The notes under the pieces: generated by a model
What the model saw: the letters and a program-made list of their open reading frames with translations, nothing else
Told to the model about the DNA's origin: nothing
Database searches by the model: none
Part shown: piece by piece, positions 47,050 through 58,229 of the stretch
How the letters are laid out: every line of letters starts with the position of its first letter
Numbering within the stretch: position 1 is the first letter of the stretch
NCBI RefSeq assembly: GCF_902459465.1
Contig: NC_047075.1
Coordinates: 12,393,119 to 12,457,118 of the forward strand
DNA length: 64,000 nt
Reading direction: 5' to 3'
Origin: Asterias rubens
Taxonomy: Eukaryota > Echinodermata > Asteroidea > Forcipulatida > Asteriidae
Position numbers and translations under genes: made by a program

Positions 47050-47720
47050 TACCTTTTTTCTTCCCGTTTGTTATTCTCCCTCTTTTCAATTAGCTGTCTC
47101 GATTTGTTTAGCTTCTTATTGATCGCGTTGTACAATGTGTGTTTTTTCTCAGGTCCTTTACACGGTCTGTTGTCGCTGTGTGGATGATGTCTGCCTTTTC
47201 CTCTTGTGTCTTGCTTGCAAGGACCTGTTCCCTAACCTTGTTCATGGAGAACATCGTCTTGGATGACACCTTGGTTGCACATGATGATTTGACCTGGGTG
47301 TGCTTTGCATCCCACACAGCAAACACACGTTCTCCCGAGATGTTGTGAATACTGCATGATGCTGCTTCATCAACCAGCTGCGGTGAAAGATTTGAATATT
47401 TGCCACCTGGGAGGTGATCCAGCTACTTTAGGAAATCATTAAAAGAAGGGAGAACTAATGCAAAGTACTGGCTGGTTTGACTGTTGAACAGACATGTATG
47501 GCAGTTAGTGAGCAACGCCCCTACCAAAGAGCATTGTGACGTTGGCTGGAGGAGTACTTTGAGGTTTTTCCGAAAATCTAGGAATTCAAACTGGGTAAAA
47601 CAAATTCCAAATACCCACTCAACAGCCTCTCTTACAGAATACATCGCACGATTGAAGTGTTGCTGTTGTTCAGTGAGGTTTGCACCCTTGAATGGACATA
47701 TGAGGTAGTTACGTATGGGG
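47050..47720 (-). pseudogene. C-terminal fragment of an unnamed transposon-type protein
   Basis: The minus strand reads, in broken frames, 'VREAVEWVFGICFTQFEFLDF', 'DHLPGGKYSNLSP', 'ERVFAVWDAKHTQV', 'TMFSMNKV' and then a Lys/Arg/Glu-rich helix 'DIIHTATTDRVKDLRKKHTLYNAI'. I have seen this layout (LPGGKY...SP, MF..NK, basic coiled tail) in a large family of repetitive, uncharacterised proteins of cnidarians, molluscs and echinoderms, but I know no name for it. At least two frame breaks are present. Confidence 0.55.
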
Positions 47721-47772
47721 TAGGCTGGGTCGCCAGCCTAATCAATGTCAACTACCAACCATTAGCTTGCAG

Positions 47773-48564
47773 CATACCTGCCAACCGTTCCGATTTAATA
47801 GGAATAATCATTACGGAAATGCAAGCGGTGTTACGGATTATGAGTTACTCGCCCTTTATTACCCATTTCCTACAGATCATGTACGTTAATTAAATACAAT
47901 GATTTATTAAAATTTTGAGAGGTAAGATGTATATATTATTTATCCGCCTTGTTTTGTTATCCGTCTTGTTTTCCAAGCAGTATATTTGTCTAACTCTGAG
48001 TGTAAAATGCTCCGTGTGGTATTTCATTGGAACCGTTGTTGTTAGTTTTTTGTCTAGCGCGATGTCCATTATACATGTCTTTAATGCCATTGTTCCATTG
48101 TACCAAGATAGGGCGCTTTACTAAAACGCCAACACCTTGAGACAAGACTTAGCGCACATGGTTTTCCCGCACGACCTACCTTGTATGGGTTGTGTGTGTG
48201 TGGACGTGTATTTTTGCGACAAGTAAAATGAGCGGGCAGTCTGGCCACCGAGGACCCATCACGCTTGGTGAATTACGTTAAGGAAATCTACAAAATATCT
48301 TAAAAATAAAGATGCACAACACATTGTTACAATGTAAGAATTTTGGCCTATGTTTCTGTGAATATTTTGTCTACGCTCCCGTTTATTTTTGAAAGCCTGT
48401 TAACGTTCTTTGCACTGGCCCAAAATCCGGACAACGTTTTTTTCGTTTTTTTTCCCCATTTTCTTTAGGGTGCACATTCAGTTTGCATAGTGTTTGTAAG
48501 AATCACATGATTTTGCCCGATTTTGCTTGATTCTCTTAATCAATCTTCAAGGTTGGCAGGTATG
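47773..48564. mobile_element. Internally deleted hAT-like element, 14-bp TIRs
   Basis: CATACCTGCCAACC at 47773-47786 is repeated as complement at 48551-48564. TTGCAG precedes the left end and TTACAG follows the right end, a near-match target duplication. No transposase frame lies inside. Ends of the form CAnnnnTGCCAACC are common in hAT elements, and the autonomous hAT at 38047 ends in CAGAGATGCCAA. Confidence 0.75.
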
Positions 48565-48841
48565 TTACAGTCTATCGAGCATATCACCGAGTCGACTTTC
48601 ACCAAGCAGTGCTCAGTCATGCCTCCTTCCTTCTACTGGTCCAAACATGGTCTGACTACTCAGTGGGACTTCAATGCCCATTGTAGTGAATGCCCATTGT
48701 AGCATACTGGTTGGTTCCGAGTAGGTCTACATATGGGCCGTACAGTTCTAACTACAAATCCAAGTTTAGGGGAGCACCTTTCTGGTGGATTGCATCTATA
48801 TATATATATCTTCAATCTATTGATTAACCAGGGCTGGTTAA

Positions 48842-49203
48842 AGCCAGTGGACCCTTTCGGTACAGAAAAAAATAATAAAAGTTCACGGATTTACAAATAA
48901 CTTGCAGGGTTTACAGAAGGTATTGGTGAAAGACTTCTCTTGAAATATTATTCCATGAAATGTTTACTTTTTGAGAAAACAGCAAAACAATATCAATTCT
49001 CGTTCACGAGAATTACGGATTTATTTTAAACACATGCCAAGACACGGCGAAAAGCGCGGAAACAAGGGTGAGTTTTCCCGTTATTTTCAATGACTGATTG
49101 AGCCTAAATTTTCACAGGTTTGTTATTTGATATACATGTAGAAGTTGTGATACACGAAATGTGGGCCTTGGACAATACTGTTAACCGAAAGGGTCCAATG
49201 GCT
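48842..49203 (-). mobile_element. MITE with TTAA target duplication
   Basis: The ends AGCCAGTGGACCCTTTCGGT and (complement) AGCCATTGGACCCTTTCGGT differ at one base. TTAA is present on both sides (48838-48841 and 49204-49207), as in piggyBac-type insertion. The inner phrase AACCTGTGAAAATTT...GCTCAATCAGTCAT is shared, in the opposite direction, with the MITE at 52011-52391, so both belong to one family. Confidence 0.85.
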
Positions 49204-49444
49204 TTAAAGTTTATCAGGAGGTTTCTATGTATATCATAGAGGTAGTTCAGAGTAAGATTGATAATCAATGGTAACGTAGATTTAGGACGGCCAAAAAATG
49301 GTTCCAAATCAAATAGCCTATTGGTCCAGGAAATATACAGTTTTTTTGGGGGAAAACCTCAAACAAATTGCAATAGTTTTTATCCCAATGATCGTATGCA
49401 AAGGGTTTTGAATACAAATACTGTTAGCAATACAATATTGAGTC

Positions 49445-51992
49445 ATGGAGAGCTGCTGTATCTGCAATGATTTGTTTGATGATGGCAAGCCATCTGTTGA
49501 GCTGCGAGCTAAGGGTAGTGATGGAGTTAATTGTGCAAGTAAAAAACGGGGTAGCAATATAACCACAAATCCTGGACAACGTGTTCATCAGCATTGTCGT
49601 CGGGATTTCTGTGACCCTAAACGAATTGCAAATGAGACAGCTGCACAGAATAATAAGGTTGAGAAGTGCTCAAGTCTTCGTTCTCATAAAGAACTTTTTG
49701 ACTTCAGTAAACACTGCATGTTCTGTGGTAATCCAAGTATGATGGCAAACGCAAAGGATCCCTGTCAGACCAAAGGACTTTCAGGACTCAATTGCACAGA
49801 TTTGCAAATCTCGTAATGATCCCTGGTCTCAGATTGTTTTTGGTAGACTTGCAATTGTTAATGATCTTCATGCAGCTGATGCTGTTTATCATCAACATGT
49901 AGTGTGAATTTCAGAACTGAAAGACAATACCCCAGGCTTATTCTGAAGACGGCCCAAGCACCGCAAAAAAGATAAAAATAGGCAGACCCAAAGAAGAGGT
50001 GAGAATGACAGCTTTCTTACAGGTTGCAGAATTTCTGGAGGAAAATGATGATGAACAAACCACAGTAGGTGAACTAGTAGCAAAAATGACACACTATCTA
50101 AAAGATACAGGACATGAGGCCTATAGTGCGGTGTACATGAACAAGAAACTACTAGAACCACTTCGGAGACAGACTCATTGTAACCAAAATTAATGGAAAA
50201 CATGGTGTTGTGACTTTTCGCAACACAGCAAATTCTATTCTGTATGAATTTCACAAGCAACCAAAGAATGAGACACCGGAAAAGGAGAAATTGAGAATAA
50301 TAGAGACTGCTGCCAAACTTATTCAGAGTGATGTCAAGTTTCGGGATATCACCGCTGATGCATACCCAAGTCTGGCAGAAATGTTTCTACCACTGCATCA
50401 CTTGATTTTATCCCAGATTCACTTCAGAGGCTGTTAAGGACTATGTTTGCTGGCAAAAATGTAGACATCAAGCTGGCATCCATTGGGCGGGCCATCATGC
50501 AAGCAATAAGGCCAAGGGTCCTCATTGCTCCCCTCCAATTTGGTCTTGGAATACTGATGCATCATCATTTTTCATCTCGGTTCCTAATCGACACAGTGCA
50601 CTCTCTTGGTTTCGCCTGTTCCTATTCTGAAGTGAAAAAGTATGAAAAAAGTGCAGCAGTGTCACAAGGAACAGAAATTCCTGGTTGTATTCAGGACCAG
50701 TACATTAATTGATTGATTTGGTACCTTCCATGGAATGGGTATAGTACCTACAAAGACACCAGGTACAATGACCTGTAAGCCTATACCAAAAGTTAATGTA
50801 ACTGCCGCAGATATTGCTGCTGTTGGGCGTATCAACATAGAATACTTTAAGGCCTCTCATACAGTACAACAGCTGATGTACCAACCCATGGTGAATTTGA
50901 GAACAAGAAACCCAACAATTAACATTGATGTGCTTTGGAAGACATCATTACTACTTCAATCCCCAAGCCCTTCATGGTCTGGCATGATGCAGATGGTCAA
51001 TAAGGGTGAATACCCAAGACAGTCATCAGTATATTTTCTTCCTATGATTTTACATGAATCCAAGTGACCCATCTTGTGTGTACTCAACACTGCGATTTGT
51101 TTGTGACCATGCTGCACAGTACAGTGTTACCCCTGTTTTGACTTTTGACCAGCCACTATGGTGGAAGGCACTTACAATCATTCGAAACCAGCCTAATGGC
51201 AGTGACATGAAGCAAATTGTTTGAGATTTGGAGGACTACACACTGAAATGAGCTTCCTTGGAAGTATTGGGCATTTGATGAGAGGCTCAGGACTCCAGGA
51301 ACTTCTTGAAGTGATTTATGCAAGCAACTCGGTTGGACACATGCTTAGTGGCAAGGCAATATCGAGAGCTGTTCGTGGCCATCTCCTTGTTGATGCTGCC
51401 CTCAATACCATGCTAGTGGCAGACTTGTACAATGCGCCTCTGCCAAAGTAATGATGAGGAACAGTCTCTTGAAGTTGATGTAACCTGTGGCGAAGCAGAT
51501 GTACAAGCAACAGATTTGGCAGAAGCTCAAGAAATTTATGAAAGTTTGATGTCTGACACTGTATCAGTAGATGAAGTATGCTCATGCAATGTAATTACCA
51601 AGATTCTTAGTCTGATGAAGGAAGCAAAGGAGGCAAAGACAACACGTACATCACGTCTCTGGCTACAGTACATGGACATGATATATATTCTGCGCATGTT
51701 TCTGAAAGCTGAGAGAACAGGAAACTGGGAACTGCATCTGCAGGCTGTCCAAGAATGGCTACCATACTTTGCTGCTTCTGGACACTCGCTTTATGCCATG
51801 TCTGCCTATATATACTTGCAATTGATGCATGGTTTACCAGATTCACACCCAGATGTTCATAGAAGGTTCCAAGAAGGGCACCATGTAGTGAGGAGAAGTG
51901 ATCGTTACTGGGCAGGTTTGTCCACAGATCTCATTATTGAGCAGGTCCTAATGTTTATGGTACCTAGGATTCCATTAACACATTTACCTTAA
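49445..51992 (+). pseudogene. Uncharacterised transposon-type protein family, frame-broken copy
   Basis: Seven or more adjoining plus-strand frames read successive parts of one protein. The N-terminus (ATG at 49445) has a zinc-like region (C-x2-C in 'CCIC', then 'VHQHCRRDFCD' and 'CMFCG'). The middle has 'FHGMGIVPTKTPGT' and 'LRFGGLHTEMSFLGSIGHLMRGSGLQELLE' (two blocks). The late part has 'FLKAERTGNWELHLQAV', 'LPYFAASGHSLYA' and 'RSDRYWAGLSTDLIIEQ'. This order matches a widespread invertebrate protein family that I believe overlaps DUF6589, function unknown. It stops before the usual C-terminus, at a repeat containing CTAGGATTCCATTAACAC. No TIRs are identified. Confidence 0.65.
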
Positions 51993-52640
51993 TTGTAACT
52001 ATTTGGTTAAAGGCAGTAGACATTATTGGTAATTGTCAAAGACTGGCCTTCGCAGTTGGTGTATCTCAACATAAGCATAAAATAACAAACCTGTGAAAAT
52101 TTGAGCTCAATCAGTCATCGAACTTGCAAGATAATAATGAAAGAAAAACCCACCCTTGTCACACGAAGTTGTGTGCGTTCAGATGGTTGATATCGAGACG
52201 TCAAGTTATAAATCTAAAGTCTCGTAATGAAATTGGTGGAAAATTACTTCTTTCTTGAAAACTATATGGCACTTCAGATGTAGCTGTTTCTCACAATGTT
52301 TTATACCATCAACCTCTCACCATTACTCGACACTAATAAAGGTTTTATGCTAATAATTTTGTTGAGTAATAACCAATAGTGTCCACTGCCTTGAAGCCGC
52401 CATCTTGATTTTCCAAATGGCCGCCTTATTTCATACACTTTCTAGTATATTTGAACTTGTGAGCTACGTAGACAAGTCAAATTTGTGGCAACACCCATGT
52501 TTATGATACCTAGGATTCCATTAACACAAACCTTACATGTAACTAATTTGTTTCGACTGTCATCTTAATTTTTCTAATATGGTCGCCATATTACTCGTAA
52601 ATATTATTATTGGTATTTCTCCACATGTGAGTAACAGGCT
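51940..52640. repeat. Tandem repeat interrupted by a MITE
   Basis: 'tttatg.tacctaggattccattaacac' occurs at about 51954 and 52499. 'gccatcttgattttccaaatggccgcc' at about 52397 has a counterpart at about 52560. The two halves belong to one array that was opened by the MITE at 52011-52391. Confidence 0.55.
52011..52391 (+). mobile_element. MITE, TTAA-type, same family as 48842-49203
   Basis: The left end AGGCAGTAGACATTATTGGT and the complement of the right end AGGCAGTGGACACTATTGGT match with two changes. The flanks are TTAA (left, 52007-52010) and TGAA (right), one mutation from a TTAA duplication. The interior carries the GTGAAAATTTGAGCTCAATC phrase shared with the MITE at 48842. I associate this family with sea-star genomes, from memory only. 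Confidence 0.8.
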
Positions 52641-52914
52641 ATAGACACCAACAAATTGTCGTTAGGCCGTTAACATAAATTGAAGCCTATTCATCAAATA
52701 TCTAATTGTTATCTTTGATTATCTGTTCAGTACACCATGCTTTTCTCAGGAAGGGCTATTCTATTTCCATCTGGGGGCTTCTTGGCCTTCACCAGGTTGT
52801 CAAAGTCGTCTTCTTGGACTGACACATCATAATCGGTTGTGTTACTGCAGTCACTACACAGTGATATACACAGCAAGTTATTCTTTAGACAGGCCCAGCA
52901 AACATTGGGTAATT

Positions 52915-53440
52915 GGTCCAATACTGGCGTGTTTGTGGCTTGTGCTGGCAGTACCGTAGCAGTAGTTCCGGTCTATAGCCACAGGGATACCAGTACTGGC
53001 GTTATGCCTGTATTCAGCATAAGACCACAACGTTATACCCAATACTGGCGATATAGAGGTCCAATACAGTGTTAATACTCGTCGCCATTAAAATGCCGTA
53101 ACATGAAATCAATGTTGGAACCGTATTGGGCCATTTCTGTTAATATACTGACGGCCCAAACAAGACCGATACACACGAGACGATACTGTACCTATAGATC
53201 GCCGGTACTGTTGCAATACTGGAGTCAAGTAAAGGGCCATCATAATATAATGTCAATGTTAGAACCGTATTGGGCCATTTCTGTTAATATACTGACGGCC
53301 CAAACAAGACCGATACACACGAGACGATACTGTTCCTTTATATCACCGGTACTGTTGCAATACTGGAGTCCAGTAAAGGGCCATCAGGATATAATGTCAA
53401 TGTTGGGAGCGTATTGGGCCATTGTTAAACACAATAAATA
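52915..53440. repeat. CCAATACTGG array plus 144-bp tandem repeat
   Basis: 52915-53070 has CCAATACTGG and CCAGTACTGG at irregular spacing. From 53109 a 144-bp unit (start TCAATGTTGGAACCGTATTG) recurs at 53253 and 53397. The open frame across it is an artefact of the 144-bp period, which is divisible by three. Confidence 0.8.
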
Positions 53441-53449
53441 CTGACGGCC

Positions 53450-54180
53450 GGCCACTAACAATACCATGTACACAAATTTTACGCATGTCCACAATAATTA
53501 GGCATATAATTTTGAATTATTATTCATTCGCTAGCTGATGAACGGCCAGCAACCACGGCAACCGTCCGATAATCAGCGGCGAGGACGTCCGTTGATCACC
53601 CCTGTATGCGCGTGTAAAGTTTTGCATTTTCTTCTCTTTGCTGTGAAAAGTAAACATAACGGCGCCCTCCACAGACAGTACCGTTACAAAGCCTTGAAGG
53701 TCATGTGCACTTCACATGCAAGCCCCATGGTATGTGTGTGCATGCATGGATCAGGCGACCTTTCTTCTTGCGTGTGCGCGCACGGCCGGCCCGCTAATTG
53801 TTGAGGAACCATTCACCAATTTACGTGTCTTCAACTTCAACACGAGTCTTCAACAGGGTGTCAGTATAACTTATTGCTTTATTCTAGTTTTCTCTATTCA
53901 GTCCATAAAACAAACAAAACAAATCAATATTTTCTCGCATACAATTTTGAATGAACACTACACTACAGCACGCTGGCGTATAGTCTTTTTAGCGATGGGT
54001 TAAATGCCAGTACTACAGTAGCAGTACTGTCACTGTCAAAAGTTATGATATTGTATACAATACAAATTACATGGATAGAGACCTGCATGTGGCATCCAAC
54101 ATTAATGCAATGTCTGACTCTTATTGGACCTCACTTTCACAACAAGAACAAACAATAGCAGTAGTAAACGTAGATTTTAC
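53450..54180. other. No gene recognised
   Basis: Mixed-composition sequence between the array and the next transposon remnant, with no conserved frame. Confidence 0.4.
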
Positions 54181-54189
54181 AACAGGCAT

Positions 54190-55678
54190 AGAACTTGCTG
54201 AAGAATAAGAACTTAACGAAATAGAAGAGCTTGAACTTGAAGTGTCGGATGTCGGAAGTGAGGACGTTCATGATTCTGATTTGGATTCAGATTTGTTTTC
54301 GGAAATTGCTTCTGTCTCTGAGGAGTCTGAAGTTTACAGTTCAGGCTCAGAACTCGACTTACATGCTGACTCTGATTGCAACTCAAATAGTATTCGCAAG
54401 GAACTGGGTAATTGGGCAGTGAAAAGAAACATAACTCATCTAGCAATTGGGGAGCTATTAGCAATACTTTGAAAATATCACCCATCTCTACCAAAAGATC
54501 CACGAACGATACTTTCAACAGGTCTAGCGGTAAGAATGAATGAAATATTACCACTTCAGTGTTACTCATGGCATTGTCTCCATTTTGGAGTCTCAACCAA
54601 GTTTTCAGAAATCAAATGAATTTCAACTTCAGTTGAACATTGATGGCCTTCCTCTCTTCAAGAGCAGCAGTATGCAATTTTGGCCAATATTGGGATTAAT
54701 TCATTTGTGCAATTCATCTATCAAATCTGACCCATTTATAATAGGACTATTTTCGGGAAATGAAAAGCCCAGAAATCCTGAAGAATACTTGCACGATTTT
54801 GTTGATGAGTTTTCACACATTCAGTGCACAGGGATACAGTACAAAGGGCAAGTTTATGTGGTTTCTATTTGAGCATTTGTATGTGACACTCCTGCCAGGG
54901 CATACGTTAAGCAGGTAAAATCACATTCTGGATACTACGGTTGTGATAAATGTAGATGTCGCGTTGAATATTCTGGAAAAGTAATCTTTCCAGAATTAGA
55001 TGCCCTACTGCGTAGTGATGAGTCATTCAGAAATAGGTTAGATGAAGACCACCATGTAGGACCAAATCCATTGGATTACATGCACCTGGTTTGCCTTGGG
55101 GTAACAAGACGCCTTCTTGTATACTGGATAAAAGGTCCGCTGAAAAATCGCATTGGCCCCCGCTGAAAAATCGCATTGGCCCCCTTCAAAGATTGCAGAT
55201 TTCAGAATCTTTAGTTGCATTGCGACCATATGTTTCACAAGATTGTGCAAGGAAACCACGCTCCATCTCAGAAATGGACAGGTGGAAGGCAACAGAATTT
55301 CGGCTTTTTTTATTATATGCTGGACCAGTTGTGTTAAAGGGAAAATTGCCTAAGGAAATATATGACAACTTTATGCTGCTTCCCACAGCTATTAGAGTGT
55401 TAGTAAACCCAATACTGAAAACCTCTCACTGTGACTATGCCAAGCGTTTGTTGATATGCTTTGTACAGCATTATTCTGAATTATATGGGAAGGAAGCAGT
55501 TGTGTACAACATCCATGGCCTTATTCACCTTGCAGAGGATGCTAAACTGCATTGTCCTCTCGATAGGTTCTCAGCATTTCCCTTTGATGTAAAGTCGATT
55601 ACAGGAAAATATATGTTGCTCCCATGTGCAACTAAACATGCTGCATTCCCAATAGCACATACACATAAGGCAGTGTAG
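54190..55678 (+). pseudogene. Transposase_21-like (CACTA/EnSpm-type) transposase remnant
   Basis: Consecutive plus-strand frames read an acidic N-terminus, 'LNIDGLPLFKSSSMQFWPILG', 'PFIIGLFSGNEKP', 'CDTPARAYVKQVKSHSGYYGC' with a C-x2-C, 'HHVGPNPLDYMHLVCLGVTRRLL', 'RWKATEFRLFLLYAGPVVLKG' and 'VVYNIHGLIHLAEDAK'. This block order is what I know from metazoan proteins related to the CACTA transposase family (Pfam Transposase_21 or a close relative). Stops and shifts occur at 54470, about 54610 and 54870. A 23-base duplication (CGCTGAAAAATCGCATTGG plus CCCC) at 55137-55182 also shifts the frame. No CACTA-type ends were found. Confidence 0.65.
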
Positions 55679-55940
55679 ATAAATGTAATTTCACTAAATT
55701 TGAACCATAAGACTGGTGCTTGGTTTAAATTTGTTATGTACATCAATAGAATAATCAAAAATAAAATAGATCCAACCATGATCCAACACTATCATCTGGT
55801 AGACACGATACAAAGTAACCTGTGACAAATTAAATAAATTCAGTGTTCAGAAAGCAACATGTATTTTTTTTTTTTTATAATACAATAACTAGAGCTTAAG
55901 TGTTTGTGAATAAACACAGAGCTGCTCCGATTTTGATGTA

Positions 55941-56992
55941 CACTGCTCACAAAAAGTAAGGAAACTTTTTTCAATACAGTAATTTTTATTTATTTAATAC
56001 TCTCTTTGTATTTGGTATGTATCAATGCAAAGCTGAACTGTTCCTCTTTAAAATGATACCACATTTACAATAATTACATGTTGCTGAACTTGGCTACACG
56101 AATAACAATGAGGCAAAGTCACAAATCAAATTTGCAAAAATTACCGTTGTCTGTGAATGGTAAATAGGTAATGTTCAATAATCGAACCGATCAAGCTTTT
56201 CAGAACCATTAATGGTTTACACAATGATTTACACAAGTGAGCTCATCGGACACAATTTACCCTCATCTCATGAAAAACACCTTGTTTGATGGGAATTTGC
56301 AAGACAATATTCCACATCCGAATGCAGTCCCATACTGGCAGACTCCAAATGCCATCTTTCAAGATGACAACGCTCGCCCCATCGAGCCCGACTGGTGACT
56401 GACTACCTGAAAAATGTTGGGGTGCACCGGATGGATTGGCCTGCTAACAGTCCAGACCTGAATCCCATGGAACATCTATGGGACCAGCTTGGCCTCGCTG
56501 TCCGCGCCAGAACCACCAAAACATCAACTGTGGCTGACCTACCCAGGTTCCTTAATCACAAGACTTGTGTGCAGCATGAGAAGAAGGTGCCATGGCTGTC
56601 ATCAACGCCTTCGGATCATCCACTTGTTAATGAACTTTTTGTATCAATAAAGTGTATTAAGTCAGTAAGTTGTTTTGCTCTATACCAAACTCTTTGTCTC
56701 AATAAAGTGGATTAAGATCAGTAAGTTATCTTGCTTGTTTGAATTACAGTGTCAATTTGTTTGTTCATACAATAACAACAAAAAATCTAATTTTGGCACA
56801 TTTGATTTGTGACTTTGTCTCATTCTCATTTACATGGTCATGTCCAGCAACATGTAATCATTGCAACTGTGGTATCATTTTAAAGAAGAACAGTTCAGCT
56901 TTGCAATGATATATACCATATACAAAGATAGTATTAAATAATAACAAATATACTGGATTGAAAAAAAGTTTCCTTACTTTTTGTGAGCAGTT
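55941..56992 (+). mobile_element. Tc1/mariner element with long TIRs, internally deleted
   Basis: Left end CACTGCTCACAAAAAGTAAG; the complement of the right end is AACTGCTCACAAAAAGTAAG. The match continues for most of about 190 bases (CAAAGCTGAACTGTTC, ATGATACCACA, TTTGATTTGTGACTTTG-type words). TA dinucleotides flank both ends (55939-55940 and 56993-56994). At about 1.05 kb with 190-bp arms there is room for only part of a transposase. Confidence 0.85.
56340..56715 (+). pseudogene. Tc1-like transposase C-terminal fragment
   Basis: The frames read 'NAIFQDDNAR' just upstream and then 'WPANSPDLNPMEHLWDQLG', the block with the third catalytic acidic residue in Tc1 transposases, followed by the usual helical end. 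The N-terminal DNA-binding half is absent. The remnant cannot act. Confidence 0.85.
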
Positions 56993-57104
56993 TACTTTGA
57001 TTAAACTTAAGTTGAATCTTTATTTCTTAAGGGGTCTATAACTGAAATCGGTTGTGTAGTTCTTGAAATATGGTTCCCACTTCCGGTTGACCCGGAAGTA
57101 AAGG

Positions 57105-57329
57105 TCAACATGGGGTCTCTTTCATCTTTTTCGGCTTCCCGTCTTTATTCTCTGCCGTCTTTTTTGTCTTGATTCTTGTTCTGCAATCTTTTGGGTGGAC
57201 TTTATGCTCCCGCATCATGTGCTGTTGCAGGAAACCGAATTGCTTGAATACTTTCGTGCATTGGGGACAACCAGCCTTCTCCTTTCGCTCTTCACAGCCA
57301 GATCCTTGTCCCTCCTGGCGTTTTTCCAT
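57105..57329 (-). pseudogene. C2H2 zinc-finger ORF 3' of Gypsy 2 pol
   Basis: A 74-residue minus-strand frame reads a Lys/Glu-rich protein with one finger (C-x2-C-x12-H-x4-H, 'CPQCTKVF...QQHMMREH'). It lies about 0.9 kb 3' of the Gypsy 2 pol stop, on the same strand. The context parallels the finger 3' of Gypsy 1 pol (43231-43416). It could instead belong to an unrelated element, because no LTR boundary is identified between them. Confidence 0.5.
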
Positions 57330-57414
57330 CTTCCTTCTAGGTCTATACTTGTTAGCTGACTGTTTTCTACGATGTCGTATCGATAATGTGTAACTTGCAA
57401 GTGTGCGCTACACA

Positions 57415-58229
57415 ATTTTGTTTTTACATATCTCTCATGTACATCGCATCGGATGATGCTCTAGCTGCGCGCACCCTGAAAAACTTCTTTCATACTTGCC
57501 GCCAATTTTACGTGACGTCACTAATTTTGTGCACTTTCTCGTCTGCCGGGCTTCCATAGCTTTAATAGCTCTCGCGTCAATGTTCTCAATTTAACTCGAC
57601 TCCTTAAGAATAGCCTCTTTTTTTCCCGGTATTTTTAGGGCAATAAATAATTTCTTTAATAAGCCAATAGTGATGCAAACATCCATTTTATTCATGGATG
57701 TATCAACTGCGAGTGTCTCTTTCCTGTTATTTAATCTTTTTGGAAGATGATCCCTAAATGAGTACTTCTTTTACTCGTTTGTCTTCACTTTTCAAGGTTC
57801 TCTCTGTTTTGTTAATAATTTCACACTGCAACCCAGCTATGCTGGACTCTTCTCCGCAAAATAACGTATGGGGGCGCCCTCCATATAACTTCCACTCACT
57901 CCGTGCGTGCATTGCGCATAGCAAGCACGAGTAGTTTCACCACGTCCAGCTTAACCCAAAGGTTCATTACGTAGATTGAATGTGTTAGGCATTCTTACGT
58001 CTTTGACTTCTTCTATATTGATGACTGCGACACTTTCTGTCGGGCTTTGAAAACTTGTTCCTGGCCAGGGACCAATCATCTTTCCCAAAATATGTGTTTC
58101 TCATCCAATAACTCGTTGGAGTCTTGACATCTCTTTCAATGCTTTTCCACTTTTAACTTAGTAACCCCCCTTTCTCTTGCAATAACTAATTGATTATTCT
58201 CTTCCTTCCGGCTTGTTATCCGCGTTGTT
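57415..58229. other. Region 3' of Gypsy 2 pol, LTR not resolved
   Basis: On the minus strand a G-rich run (AGAGAAAGGGGGGTT, complement near 58168) is a candidate polypurine tract. I could not identify a TG...CA repeat pair, so the 3' LTR is not called. Confidence 0.35.

Noticed and set aside
46933..47348. Plus-strand frames as host genes
   Set aside because: They oppose the minus-strand transposon-type fragment, which shows recognisable motifs. The plus frames show none.
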